From Lysobacterales bacterium (lineage in GTDB: Bacteria; Pseudomonadota; Gammaproteobacteria; Xanthomonadales; Ahniellaceae): DNA of 64,000 bases. Location: NCBI GenBank assembly GCA_016721845.1, contig JADKHK010000005.1, forward strand, positions 166,001-230,000, in the 5' to 3' direction. Below, one piece after another: positions 9,478-17,461 of this stretch. Position numbers and translations under genes: made by a program. The notes beneath the pieces were generated by a model, which saw only the letters and a program-made list of their open reading frames with translations, was not told the origin of the DNA and made no database searches. Every line of letters begins with the position of its first letter. Positions within the stretch are counted from its first letter, which is position 1.

Positions 9478-9495
9478 ACAACCTTTATTTTTAGG
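9478..9495 (+). repeat. AT-rich direct repeat, copy 2
   Basis: The sequence ACAACCTTTATTTTTAGG matches copy 1 at 16 of 18 positions. It ends two bases before the stop of the reverse-strand gene at 9497-10291. The spacing of 90 bases is a multiple of three, so a decayed coding repeat is an alternative to an attachment-site remnant. Confidence 0.5.
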
Positions 9496-9496
9496 T

Positions 9497-10291
9497 TCAG
9501 AAAGGCCACAGCGGACGAAACAAGTCCCACGGTCCCGGATCGAAGCGCAAGCTTGGCGCCTCCCCTTTGTCGAGGATTTCTTCCGCCGTGATCAAGTGGT
9601 CGATCCGGTCGATGACTTCCTGGGCCTCGATCGACACGCTGCGCAACTTGATCTTGTCCGCCAGCAGCCGCTCGCGCAGGCGCTCCAATGCGGTGCGGAA
9701 CGCCGGCAACTGATGCAGGCGGTCGCGCGTGGCGAGGGTGCGGGTGATCACCAGCAATCGAAGCGACTTGTCTTTGTTCAACAGCGGACGCACCCGGACC
9801 TTGTCATCCACCGACGCGGCCGCTTCGGTCACCGCGGTCTCGATGGACCGCCACACCGGCTCGAACGGATCGGCCGGTGCCGCCGGGGGCAGCACGGGTC
9901 CATCGGCGTACCGCCGGACCGCGCGAGCCGCGGTCGATGACTCGAGGAAGGCCTCGAGGTCGGCGGGCAGCACCATGAAGCGAAACGCCACCGCCGCCTT
10001 GCCGAACTCGCGCTCGAGCTGCTGCCATTCGGCCGGCGGCAGGGCCAGGAAGGCCAGTGTCAGGCCGATGGAGTCGACGCAGCAGCGGAGCTCCCCCTCA
10101 TGCGGCTGCCGGACCTGCGTGTGCCAGATCAGGTCATCTTCATGATTGAGCATGTCCTCCCAGCTGCAGCTCGCGGGAGACCGGGTCAGCATGCGTTGCG
10201 CCAGACGCAATGAATGTTCTGATGTCATGTCGAGGAGTGGGTTGACGTAGTTCTTGAACCGCTTCGGTGACGCTGCCGTTGTCCCGGCCAT
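9497..10291 (-). CDS. Hypothetical protein of 264 residues
   Basis: I do not recognise this protein. It has no signal peptide or membrane segment and looks cytoplasmic and mainly helical. Visible stretches are RFKNYVNPLLDM at the N-terminus, a Trp/Glu-rich segment PPAEWQQLEREFGKAAVAF in the middle, and a charged helical region LATRDRLHQL...ALERLRERLLADKI. It ends with Pro/Trp-rich DPGPWDLFRPLWPF. Codon use is that of the host chromosome, unlike the defence island to its left. It is transcribed divergently from the LamG-like gene at 10399. A second in-frame ATG at 10228 is possible, but neither start has a strong ribosome binding site. Confidence 0.7.
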   Translation of the reverse strand: MAGTTAASPKRFKNYVNPLLDMTSEHSLRLAQRMLTRSPASCSWEDMLNHEDDLIWHTQVRQPHEGELRCCVDSIGLTLAFLALPPAEWQQLEREFGKAAVAFRFMVLPADLEAFLESSTAARAVRRYADGPVLPPAAPADPFEPVWRSIETAVTEAAASVDDKVRVRPLLNKDKSLRLLVITRTLATRDRLHQLPAFRTALERLRERLLADKIKLRSVSIEAQEVIDRIDHLITAEEILDKGEAPSLRFDPGPWDLFRPLWPF

Positions 10292-10398
10292 CCCGGTCTT
10301 GCAGCAAGGCCCCGCCCGGCTTCGGCATTGGGCCAGCCGATGATATTAGTGCCTAGAATGGACCGTAGACTCGCACACCCAGGTTGCAGGGACTGACC

Positions 10399-11076
10399 AT
10401 GAAGCAATTGCTGATGATGATCTTGTTGGCCGGATGGTCTGCGCAGGTGAGTGCACAGTCCGGCCCGGTGGCCGATTATCGTTTCGATGGCAACTTGAAC
10501 AGCTCGGTCATCGGCGCACCGGCGCTGAGCGCGCTGGCCGCCGGCCAGAGCTTTGCGACCGAAACCGTGCAGGGCCAATCCGATCAGGTGCTGCTGTTTC
10601 CGGCGGGTGCCGGGTTGCTGCTGAACGCGACCGGGCTGCTCACCCGCAACGACGAGTACACGATCGTGTTGACCGTGCGATTGGACAACTTCATCGGGTT
10701 CCGCAAGTTGATCGACTTCAGCGGCGGTGTCCAGGACCCCGGTCTGTACGTGCAGGGCAGTACCTTGCGGCTGTATCCCTACGCCGGTTCGCAGACGGCG
10801 CCCATCACCACGCTCTACTACCAGATCGCGCTGGTTCGGGAGAGCAATGGCACCGCACGCGCTTATGTCGATGGCGCGGAGATGTTCAGACTCAATGACA
10901 CCAGCTTCGCCGTTGCCGTTCTGGATAACGCGAATACCTTTCGTTTGCTGGCCGACGATACGCAAAGTGCCGGGTTCGAGCAGAGCTCCGGTGCGATCGC
11001 GAGACTGACGCTCTACAACCGCGCGCTGACCGGTGAGCTGCCGATGGTGACGATCTTCAGGGACACCTTTGAGTAG
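10399..11076 (+). CDS. Secreted LamG/concanavalin-like domain protein
   Basis: The ATG at 10399 follows an AGGGA and gives a clear signal peptide (MKQLLMMILLAGWSAQVSAQ) with likely cleavage after SAQ. The mature protein of about 200 residues starts VADYRFDGNLNSSVIG and continues with beta-rich segments (YTIVLTVRLDN, RKLIDFSGG, ARAYVDG, FRLLADD, ARLTLYNRALT), the pattern of a LamG-3/concanavalin A-like jelly-roll that often binds carbohydrate. It ends abruptly with IFRDTFE, a short acidic-aromatic tail resembling the DGFE motif in other secreted proteins of this window. Probably periplasmic, outer-membrane or extracellular; ligand unknown. Confidence 0.8.
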   Translation: MKQLLMMILLAGWSAQVSAQSGPVADYRFDGNLNSSVIGAPALSALAAGQSFATETVQGQSDQVLLFPAGAGLLLNATGLLTRNDEYTIVLTVRLDNFIGFRKLIDFSGGVQDPGLYVQGSTLRLYPYAGSQTAPITTLYYQIALVRESNGTARAYVDGAEMFRLNDTSFAVAVLDNANTFRLLADDTQSAGFEQSSGAIARLTLYNRALTGELPMVTIFRDTFE

Positions 11077-11110
11077 TCGGCCATCGGAAAGGACCTCAAG
11101 GGAGATGGCA

Positions 11111-12400
11111 ATGGCGGTCGGCGCGGGACGGACGTTGGCAGCAGTGCTGATGTTCGCGCTGCTGGCTGCGGGCTGCGCAGTGGCGCCCTGGGATGCGGCA
11201 GCCTTCGATGCGCCGAAGCGTTTGCTGGTCGCGCTCGCGCTGGGCTCGGCCCTGTGGATCGCGCTGTGGTGGTCGCCACGGCCGCGATGGCAGGACCTGT
11301 CCGGTCCGGCGCGGCTGCTGTTGATCCTGACCGCCGCGCTCGGGATCGGGGTCGGCGTGTCGATCGGGCTGTCGCCGCAGACGCGGATCGGCATCGACCA
11401 GGGTCGCTGGATGCTGTTGCTGTCGAGCGGGTTGTGGCTCGGCGCCTCGACGCTGTTGGCGGAAGCGGATCGACGCCGGATCGGCGTCGCGGCGGCACTG
11501 GTCGTTGTGTTGAATGCCTTGCTGTCGCTGGCGCAGGCCGCAGGGTGGGGGCCGCAGTTCACGCTCGCCGAGAGTGGCGGCCGCTTTCCGACCGGTGCCT
11601 TGTTGGGCAATGAAGCCTATGTGGCGCTTGCGTGCGCGCTGCTGGGCGCCGCAGCGACCGCGGCGTGGATCGGTGCCGGCCATGCACGCGAACGATGGAC
11701 GGCGGCGCTCCTGGTCGTGCTCTGCCTCGCGACGATCCTCGTCAACCAGCAGCGCACCAGCCTGATCGCGTGGATGGTCGCGACACTCGTGTTGGTGCTT
11801 GCGCGGTATTGGCTGAGTGGCCTGCGCCGATTGCTGCCGGCGGTGATGGTGCTGGCGGTGCTTGCCGTGCCGCTGCTGCGCGAACCGGTGCGCACGGCGC
11901 TGACCGACCCGCAGCGGGTCGCGGCGTTGGAACAGGCCACGACCTACCGGATCGGGGCCTGGGCAGCGGCGTGGCAGATGATCGAGGCGCGGCCGTGGAC
12001 CGGTCATGGTCCCGGCAGTTACGCACTGCAATCGCAGCGCTACCGGTTCGTCGCCGAACGGACCCTCCAGGTCCGATTGCGGCCGCCGCCGACCGCCACC
12101 GCTTATGCCAACGCGCATCAGGACTATCTGCAACTCGCGGCGGAGTGTGGCGTGCCGGCGCTGATCGCGGCCCTGCTGGCCATCGGCACCTTGCTGCACG
12201 GCTTGCTCGCGTGTGTCGAAGCGGCCGCGCGTGAGGGTCGTCGCGATGTCGAGGCGCTAGGTCTGCTCGCGATCCTGGTCGCGGGTGCGGTGGCTGCGCT
12301 GGCCTGGTTTCCGCTGCAGATTCCGTTGACCGCGCTGATCCTGTTGCTCGCCGCGGGCCGCGCGTGGCGGCGCGTGGCGGCGTTGCGGAGCGCGCCATGA
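11111..12400 (+). CDS. O-antigen ligase / Wzy-type polysaccharide membrane protein
   Basis: This is a polytopic inner-membrane protein (about 429 residues) with roughly ten hydrophobic segments. The region TTYRIGAWAAAWQMIEARPWTGHGPGSYAL followed by the periplasmic HQDYLQLAAECGVPAL is the typical signature of the Wzy_C/WaaL family, in which a His in a large periplasmic loop is needed for glycan transfer or polymerisation. Two ATGs, 11105 and 11111, are close. AAGGGAG ends at 11104, so 11111 with six-base spacing is preferred. The ATGA overlap with the next gene shows coupling. Two glycosyltransferases lie nearby. Ligase and polymerase cannot be told apart by sequence. Confidence 0.85.
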   Translation: MAVGAGRTLAAVLMFALLAAGCAVAPWDAAAFDAPKRLLVALALGSALWIALWWSPRPRWQDLSGPARLLLILTAALGIGVGVSIGLSPQTRIGIDQGRWMLLLSSGLWLGASTLLAEADRRRIGVAAALVVVLNALLSLAQAAGWGPQFTLAESGGRFPTGALLGNEAYVALACALLGAAATAAWIGAGHARERWTAALLVVLCLATILVNQQRTSLIAWMVATLVLVLARYWLSGLRRLLPAVMVLAVLAVPLLREPVRTALTDPQRVAALEQATTYRIGAWAAAWQMIEARPWTGHGPGSYALQSQRYRFVAERTLQVRLRPPPTATAYANAHQDYLQLAAECGVPALIAALLAIGTLLHGLLACVEAAAREGRRDVEALGLLAILVAGAVAALAWFPLQIPLTALILLLAAGRAWRRVAALRSAP

Positions 12401-12918
12401 ATCGGCTGCCGCGAGTGATCGCGATGCTCGTCGTCCTCGCTCTGGTCGCACCGGAAATCCGGCGCGAACAGGCCGAGCGCCAACTCGCGCAGGCGACGGC
12501 ACGGATCGATCCGGTCCTGCGTGGCGATCTGCAGGGTGCCCCTGCCGTGGCCGCCGCCGCCGATGCCGCGACCCTCGCTGCTGCTGCTGCGCGCGCGCTG
12601 CCGGGCGATCCGCGCCCGCCATTGCCGGGAGCGATTGCGGCCATGCTGCTCGGTCGCACGGACGTCGCCGTCACCCTCCTCGATGCTGCGATCGACGAAG
12701 GCGAACGCCCCGAGTTCACCGTGAATCTCGGACGTGCCCGAGCCATGCAAGGCGACATGGCTGGGGCCGACCGCGCCTACCTGCGCAGCGCCTGGGCCAG
12801 CGAGCTCGCGCTCGCCACCTTGCCAGCGGCGATGCGCGACGATTTGCTTGCGCGCGTGCGGCTGCTGGAAGCAGCGCTGCATCGGGGCACCCTCGACGTG
12901 CCGCCGCCGCTGGATTGA
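12397..12918 (+). CDS. Small TPR-like membrane-anchored protein
   Basis: This 173-residue protein starts inside the stop codon of the O-antigen-ligase-like gene (ATGA), so it is probably made with it. It has an N-terminal hydrophobic segment (RVIAMLVVLALVAPEI, residues 5-20) that could be a signal anchor. The rest is Ala-rich helices, including AVTLLDAAIDEGERPEFTVNLGRARAMQGDMAGADRAYLRSA, which reads like one to two tetratricopeptide repeats. Many Wzy/WaaL-type proteins carry or neighbour TPR domains, so this may be a split-off partner. It ends directly against the convergent gene at 12919. Confidence 0.7.
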   Translation: MNRLPRVIAMLVVLALVAPEIRREQAERQLAQATARIDPVLRGDLQGAPAVAAAADAATLAAAAARALPGDPRPPLPGAIAAMLLGRTDVAVTLLDAAIDEGERPEFTVNLGRARAMQGDMAGADRAYLRSAWASELALATLPAAMRDDLLARVRLLEAALHRGTLDVPPPLD

Positions 12919-14100
12919 TCAGGCGCGGCCGACGGCCTGCAGCCAAAGCCGTTCCAGCGCCAAGGCCGAATCGCGCCAGGAATGCCGTTGTTCGACCAGG
13001 CGTCGTGCCGCGCCCGCCATGCGCAGCGCAGCAGCGCGGTCGTGCATCACATCGAGGATCGCGGCAGCCATGCTCGCAGCATCGTCGGCGACGCGCAGAT
13101 GTTCGCCCGGCACTGCGTCGAGGCCGGCCGCGGCGATCGACGTGGCGACCACCGGCGTGCCCGTCGCCATCGCTTCCAGCACCTTGAGCTGCTGTCCGGA
13201 CCCAGCGCGCAACGGCACGACCGCGATCGCAGCGCGGCTCAGGTAGGGGTGCACGTCGGCGACCGGACCGACCAGGTCGATGCACGGCGAGCGCCGCGCA
13301 AGTCGTTGCAACGATGCGGCAGGTCGAGCGCCGACCAGCACGAGGCGCAGCGCCGGCACGTGGGCGCTCAGCAGCGGCAGCACGTTGGCGGCGAACCAAC
13401 TGATCGCGTCGACGTTCGGGAAGTAGCCGAGATTGCCGACGAAGACGATCTCCGGTCGCGGGTCCGCGGTCGCGACAAAGCGGAAGCGGTCGAGATCGAC
13501 GCCGTTGTCGATGCGGACCAGGTTGGGATAGTCGCCGATTGCGGCGCGGTCGACCGGCGAGCAGACCGCCACGCCGGCCGCCTGTGCGCACAACACCCGC
13601 TCGTAGTCGACGAGGCGCGCGGCCTCGCGCCGCGCGACGAAGCCGCTCAAGCCGCGATCGAGCGCACCCCGCCGCGCCATGTTCAGCGACAAGGCGTCGA
13701 TCAGGTCGAGCACGCAGGGCACGCCGCGAACGTGTTGCACCAGGCCGCCGAGTCGGGCCAGTTGCACGTGTACGAGATCAAACGGCGTGTCGGCCAGCAG
13801 GGCGTCGACACAGCGCCGTTGCGCCGCGGTGTCGTAGATCGCGGCCTGGATCGGGCGCGGGTCAAACATGGCGCCGGCGAGGCGCGGCCCCAGCAACAGC
13901 CGTCGCCGCGGCAGGGTCACGACGCGTTCGCACCACGCCGCCAGATCGGTGCCGGCCGAATGCCGCGGATGGGCCGCCTCGAAGCTGAGCAGGGTGATCG
14001 CGTGCCGTTGCGACAGGTGACGGATCTGCTCGAACGCACGCAGCTGGTCGCCGCGCATCGCTTGGCCGGGGAATCGGTTGGTGACGAACAGGATGCGCAT
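12919..14100 (-). CDS. Glycosyltransferase, family 4 (GT-B fold)
   Basis: This 393-residue protein has the GT4 layout. The N-terminal domain starts RILFVTNRFPGQAMRGDQLRAFEQIRHLS, close to the start seen in sugar transferases associated with exopolysaccharide systems. The C-terminal donor-binding domain has IVFVGNLGYFPNVDAI (about 235-250), then VPLRAGSGQQLKVLEAMATGTPVVAT (about 310-335), containing the E-x7-E-like region that holds the nucleotide sugar. No membrane segment is seen, so it is probably cytoplasmic. It is divergent from the glycosyltransferase at 14180 and abuts the gene ending at 12918. The sugar transferred is unknown. Confidence 0.88.
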   Translation of the reverse strand: MRILFVTNRFPGQAMRGDQLRAFEQIRHLSQRHAITLLSFEAAHPRHSAGTDLAAWCERVVTLPRRRLLLGPRLAGAMFDPRPIQAAIYDTAAQRRCVDALLADTPFDLVHVQLARLGGLVQHVRGVPCVLDLIDALSLNMARRGALDRGLSGFVARREAARLVDYERVLCAQAAGVAVCSPVDRAAIGDYPNLVRIDNGVDLDRFRFVATADPRPEIVFVGNLGYFPNVDAISWFAANVLPLLSAHVPALRLVLVGARPAASLQRLARRSPCIDLVGPVADVHPYLSRAAIAVVPLRAGSGQQLKVLEAMATGTPVVATSIAAAGLDAVPGEHLRVADDAASMAAAILDVMHDRAAALRMAGAARRLVEQRHSWRDSALALERLWLQAVGRA

Positions 14101-14179
14101 CGGGAACCGGATTCTGACCGTCGCCGGCGATGCCGTCGATTAGACTCGTCGGCCCCCGTCATCGTGATCCGGCCCACGC

Positions 14180-15355
14180 GTGAAAATCCTCGTCGTCGCG
14201 ACCAAGTCGCCATGGCCGCCCGACGATGGCGGTCGGCTGGTGCTGTGGACGATGTTGCAGGGCCTGCGCGCGGCCGGGCACGAGTTGATGTTGATCGCGC
14301 CCGCCGATTCGTCGCCGCCGCATCGACAGGCGCAGGTGGACGCGGCCCTGCGCGAGGTCTGCTTGCCGCGACTGTTCGATGTGCGACCACGCAGCTGGCT
14401 CGTCGCGATCATCCTGTCGCTGCTGCAAGGGCGCGCGCTGAGCCTGGTGCGACATCGTCATGGCGTGCTGCTGCACGCTGTACAGGCGGCGCTGACGAAT
14501 TGGCGGCCGGACGTGGTGCATGTCGAGCAGTTGCAGGCCTGGGCGCACGCGGCACCCGCTCGGGCGGCGGGCGTGCCGGTGTTGCTGCGCATGCAGAATG
14601 TTGAGTCGTCGTTGTGGCGACAGGTCGCGCGCGCGCGCTGGCGGGCTTGGCCGCTTTGGTTCGAATCCTGGCGGCTGCAACGCGGCGAGCGCAGGGCGAT
14701 GCAGGCCGCGGCGGCGGTGCTGGCCTTGACGGCGCCCGATGCCTTGGCGCTGAAGGCGATCGCCGGGCCGGCTGCCGATGCAGTGTCGACCATCGCCCCG
14801 GCGTTTCCGTTGCGGCTGCCGGCCGCGCCTGCGGTCGCGGGCGAACCGGCCCTCGTGCTGTCCGGCAGTGCCGGGTGGTGGCCGAACCGCGCCGCGCAAC
14901 AGTGGTTTCTGCAGCGCGTTCTGCCCGCACTGCGGGCTGCAGGCGTTTCTGGCTGCCTCCACATCTACGGCGGCGCGCCGGTCGATGGACCGGGCGTGGT
15001 CTGGCATCGCGCACCGGCCGACGCGATCGACGCCTTTCCCGAAGGGGCGATCGCCGTCATTCCGCTGCAGGTCGGGTCGGGCATTCGCATGCGCATCCTC
15101 GAGGCCTGGGCGCGCGGTCTGGCGGTCGTCGCGAGCCCGACCGCTGCAGCGGGTCTCGCCGTCGTATCGGGACGCGAATTGCTGATCGCCGACACGCCGG
15201 CGGCATTCGTCGCCGCCATCCAGCGACTGCAGACTGACCCCGGCCTGCGTGAGCGCTTGATCGCCGGCGGACGGGCCTATCTGGCACGCCATCACGACCC
15301 CGAGACGCAGACGCGACTGCTGCTGGCGCGCTACGTGTCGGTGACTCCGGGATGA
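14180..15355 (+). CDS. Glycosyltransferase, family 4 (GT-B fold)
   Basis: This 391-residue protein begins at a GTG (14180) with KILVVATKSPWPPDDGGRL, a typical GT4 start with the Gly-Gly loop. The donor-binding domain includes LVLSGSAGWWPNRAAQQWFL (about 231-250) and IPLQVGSGIRMRILEAWARGLAVVAS (about 294-319), matching the other glycosyltransferase in overall order. The two are divergently transcribed paralogues sharing the 79-base gap 14101-14179. Together with the O-antigen-ligase-like protein they suggest a small surface-glycan locus. Confidence 0.87.
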   Translation: MKILVVATKSPWPPDDGGRLVLWTMLQGLRAAGHELMLIAPADSSPPHRQAQVDAALREVCLPRLFDVRPRSWLVAIILSLLQGRALSLVRHRHGVLLHAVQAALTNWRPDVVHVEQLQAWAHAAPARAAGVPVLLRMQNVESSLWRQVARARWRAWPLWFESWRLQRGERRAMQAAAAVLALTAPDALALKAIAGPAADAVSTIAPAFPLRLPAAPAVAGEPALVLSGSAGWWPNRAAQQWFLQRVLPALRAAGVSGCLHIYGGAPVDGPGVVWHRAPADAIDAFPEGAIAVIPLQVGSGIRMRILEAWARGLAVVASPTAAAGLAVVSGRELLIADTPAAFVAAIQRLQTDPGLRERLIAGGRAYLARHHDPETQTRLLLARYVSVTPG

Positions 15356-15395
15356 CCCGGTATCATCTCGCCCTGTCCTCGTCCTGCGCGTGCCC

Positions 15396-16568
15396 ATGTT
15401 GACCTTGATTCGAAACGCCACTGTCTTTGCGCCCGCTGCCCTGGGCCGGCGCGATCTGCTGGTTGGTGGCGGCCGACTGTTGTGGATGGGCGATGCGGCC
15501 GAAGCCGCTGCTGCGACCGCGATCGCGACCGAGGTGGTCGATCTGCGCGGGCGTCGCCTGCTGCCGGGTTTCGTCGATGGTCATGCGCATCTGACCGGCG
15601 GTGGCGGTGAGGCCGGTGCGCATACCCGCGTGCCGCCGCTGTCGCTGTCGCGTTACACGCTGGCCGGCGTCACCTCGGTGGTCGGCGTGCTCGGCACCGA
15701 CGACACCACGCGCAGCACGCGCGAACTGGTCGCGACGGTGCACGGATTGCGCAACGAAGGCCTGAACGCCTGGGCCTATACCGGCGGCTATCACTTGCCG
15801 CTGGCGACCCTGACCGGCAGCGTGCGCGACGATCTTGCCTTCATCGATGGCCTGATCGGGGTCGGTGAACTCGCAATCTGCGACCACCGTTCCAGCCAGC
15901 CGACACTGGACGAATTGCTGCGCGTCGCGGCCGATGCCCATGTCGGTGGTCTGCTCACCGGCAAGGCCGGCGTGCTGCATCTGCACCTCGGCGACGGCGC
16001 GCGCGGCTTGTCGCTGGTGCGCGAGGCGCTGGCCGGCAGCGAACTGCCGGCGCGGGTGTTCCATCCGACCCATGTCAATCGCCGCAAGGCACTGTTCGAC
16101 GAAGCGGTCGCGCTGGCGAAGCAGGGCTGCACCATCGACATCACCGCGTTTCCGGTCGACGAGAACGAAGACGCCTGGCCCGCCGACGAGGCGCTGCTGC
16201 GCTATCTCGACAGCGGCGCGCCGGCCGAACGGGTGACTGTCAGTTCCGATGGCGGTGGCTGCCTGCCGCACTTCGACGGTGACGGTCGCGTCGTGCACAT
16301 GGACATTGGTTCACCGAGTTCTCTGGCCGAGACCTTGCGCAACCTGCTGCTGCGCGGGCAGGATCTGGCGCGGGTACTGCCGGCCTTCACGCTCAATCCG
16401 GCGCGCTTGCTGCGTTTGCGCGGCAAGGGCGAGGTAGCGGTCGGTTCTGATGCGGATGTCGTGGTTCTGGACGAGGAGCACCGGGTGAATGACGTGATGA
16501 TCGGCGGACGTTGGCACGTGCGTGACGCGACGGCCGTGGTCCGCGGCACCTTCGAGGACGCGCGCTGA
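15396..16568 (+). CDS. iadA: Isoaspartyl dipeptidase (beta-aspartyl peptidase)
   Basis: A zinc amidohydrolase that cleaves isoaspartyl dipeptides, including the beta-Asp-Arg released from cyanophycin. Family motifs are visible: GFVDGHAHLTGGGGE (metal His pair and substrate loop), a region around GELAICDHRSSQP, LTGKAGVLHLHLGDG (metal His region), RVFHPTHVNR, and VSSDGGGCLPHFD with the catalytic Asp. At 390 residues it matches the family length. A GTG at 15390 is an alternative start. The stop overlaps the cyanophycinase start (TGATG), so it is the first gene of the cyanophycin operon and would complete the pathway to free Asp and Arg. Confidence 0.93.
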   Translation: MLTLIRNATVFAPAALGRRDLLVGGGRLLWMGDAAEAAAATAIATEVVDLRGRRLLPGFVDGHAHLTGGGGEAGAHTRVPPLSLSRYTLAGVTSVVGVLGTDDTTRSTRELVATVHGLRNEGLNAWAYTGGYHLPLATLTGSVRDDLAFIDGLIGVGELAICDHRSSQPTLDELLRVAADAHVGGLLTGKAGVLHLHLGDGARGLSLVREALAGSELPARVFHPTHVNRRKALFDEAVALAKQGCTIDITAFPVDENEDAWPADEALLRYLDSGAPAERVTVSSDGGGCLPHFDGDGRVVHMDIGSPSSLAETLRNLLLRGQDLARVLPAFTLNPARLLRLRGKGEVAVGSDADVVVLDEEHRVNDVMIGGRWHVRDATAVVRGTFEDAR

Positions 16569-17407
16569 TGCCGAGCCAGGTCCCCCAGGGCGGCAGCCGC
16601 GGCTGGATCATTCCGATCGGCGGTGCCGAGGAGAAGGAAAACGATCGCGCCATCCTGTCGCGCTTCGTCGATCTGTGTGGTGGTCGTGACGCGGACATCG
16701 TGGTCATCCCGACCGCAAGCAAGCTGGCCGATACCGGCGCGCGCTACGAGGCGATCTTCCGCAGCCTCGGCGTGGGCCGCGTCGACGCCGTCGATTTCGA
16801 CACCCGCCGTGACGCCGAGGAACGTGGTCGCATCGTCCGCATCGAACGCGCCAGCGGCGTGTTCATCACCGGCGGCAACCAGTTGCGTCTGGCGACCCTG
16901 CTCGGCGGCACCTCGGTGGCGCGCGCGCTGCGCCAGAGCAATGCCCATGGCACCCACATCGCCGGCACCAGCGCCGGCGCGGCGTTTCTCAGCGAACACA
17001 TGATCGCGTTCGGCGAAGAAGGCGCGACACCGATCGCCGGCAGCGTGCGCCTGGCACCGGGCCTCGGCCTGACCAATCGCTTCATCATCGACCAGCATTT
17101 CCGCCAGCGCGACCGTCTCGGTCGCCTGACCACGGCGCTGGCCTACAACCCCTTCGCGATCGGCATCGGCCTCGACGAGGACACCGCGGCCTTCATCGCG
17201 CCGGACAACACGGTGGAAGTCGAAGGCAGCGGCGGCGTCACCATCGTCGACGCATCGGAACTCGAGTTCTCGTCGATGGACCAGGTCGACGAGGGCGAGC
17301 CGGTCTGCCTGCTCGGCCTGCGCCTGCACGTGCTGGTGCGTGGCGCGACCTTCAATCTGCATACACGGCGCGCGTCCGCCGGCCGGATCGCCTTCGTCAA
17401 AGCCTGA
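16568..17407 (+). CDS. cphB: Cyanophycinase (peptidase S51)
   Basis: This serine exopeptidase releases beta-Asp-Arg dipeptides from cyanophycin. The nucleophile is Ser135 in GTSAGA. His177 in IDQHFRQRDRLGRL and Glu204 in GLDEDTA complete a triad, each offset by three from the published Ser132, His174 and Glu201 of the Synechocystis enzyme. The length of 279 residues is normal, and the lack of a signal peptide indicates an intracellular enzyme. It overlaps iadA by one base and precedes the synthetase by 54 bases, so breakdown and synthesis genes share one transcript. Confidence 0.95.
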   Translation: MPSQVPQGGSRGWIIPIGGAEEKENDRAILSRFVDLCGGRDADIVVIPTASKLADTGARYEAIFRSLGVGRVDAVDFDTRRDAEERGRIVRIERASGVFITGGNQLRLATLLGGTSVARALRQSNAHGTHIAGTSAGAAFLSEHMIAFGEEGATPIAGSVRLAPGLGLTNRFIIDQHFRQRDRLGRLTTALAYNPFAIGIGLDEDTAAFIAPDNTVEVEGSGGVTIVDASELEFSSMDQVDEGEPVCLLGLRLHVLVRGATFNLHTRRASAGRIAFVKA

Positions 17408-17461
17408 TCGGGTGCGCAATCGGCTATCGTTGATCTCTCTCGGCCAGGGGTGGAATGCCGC

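Noticed and set aside
9217..9591. Forward open frame spanning the end of the KAP gene and the AT-rich repeats
   Set aside because: It contains a TTF-x-FR repeat in frame, but overlaps two better genes and lacks start signals.
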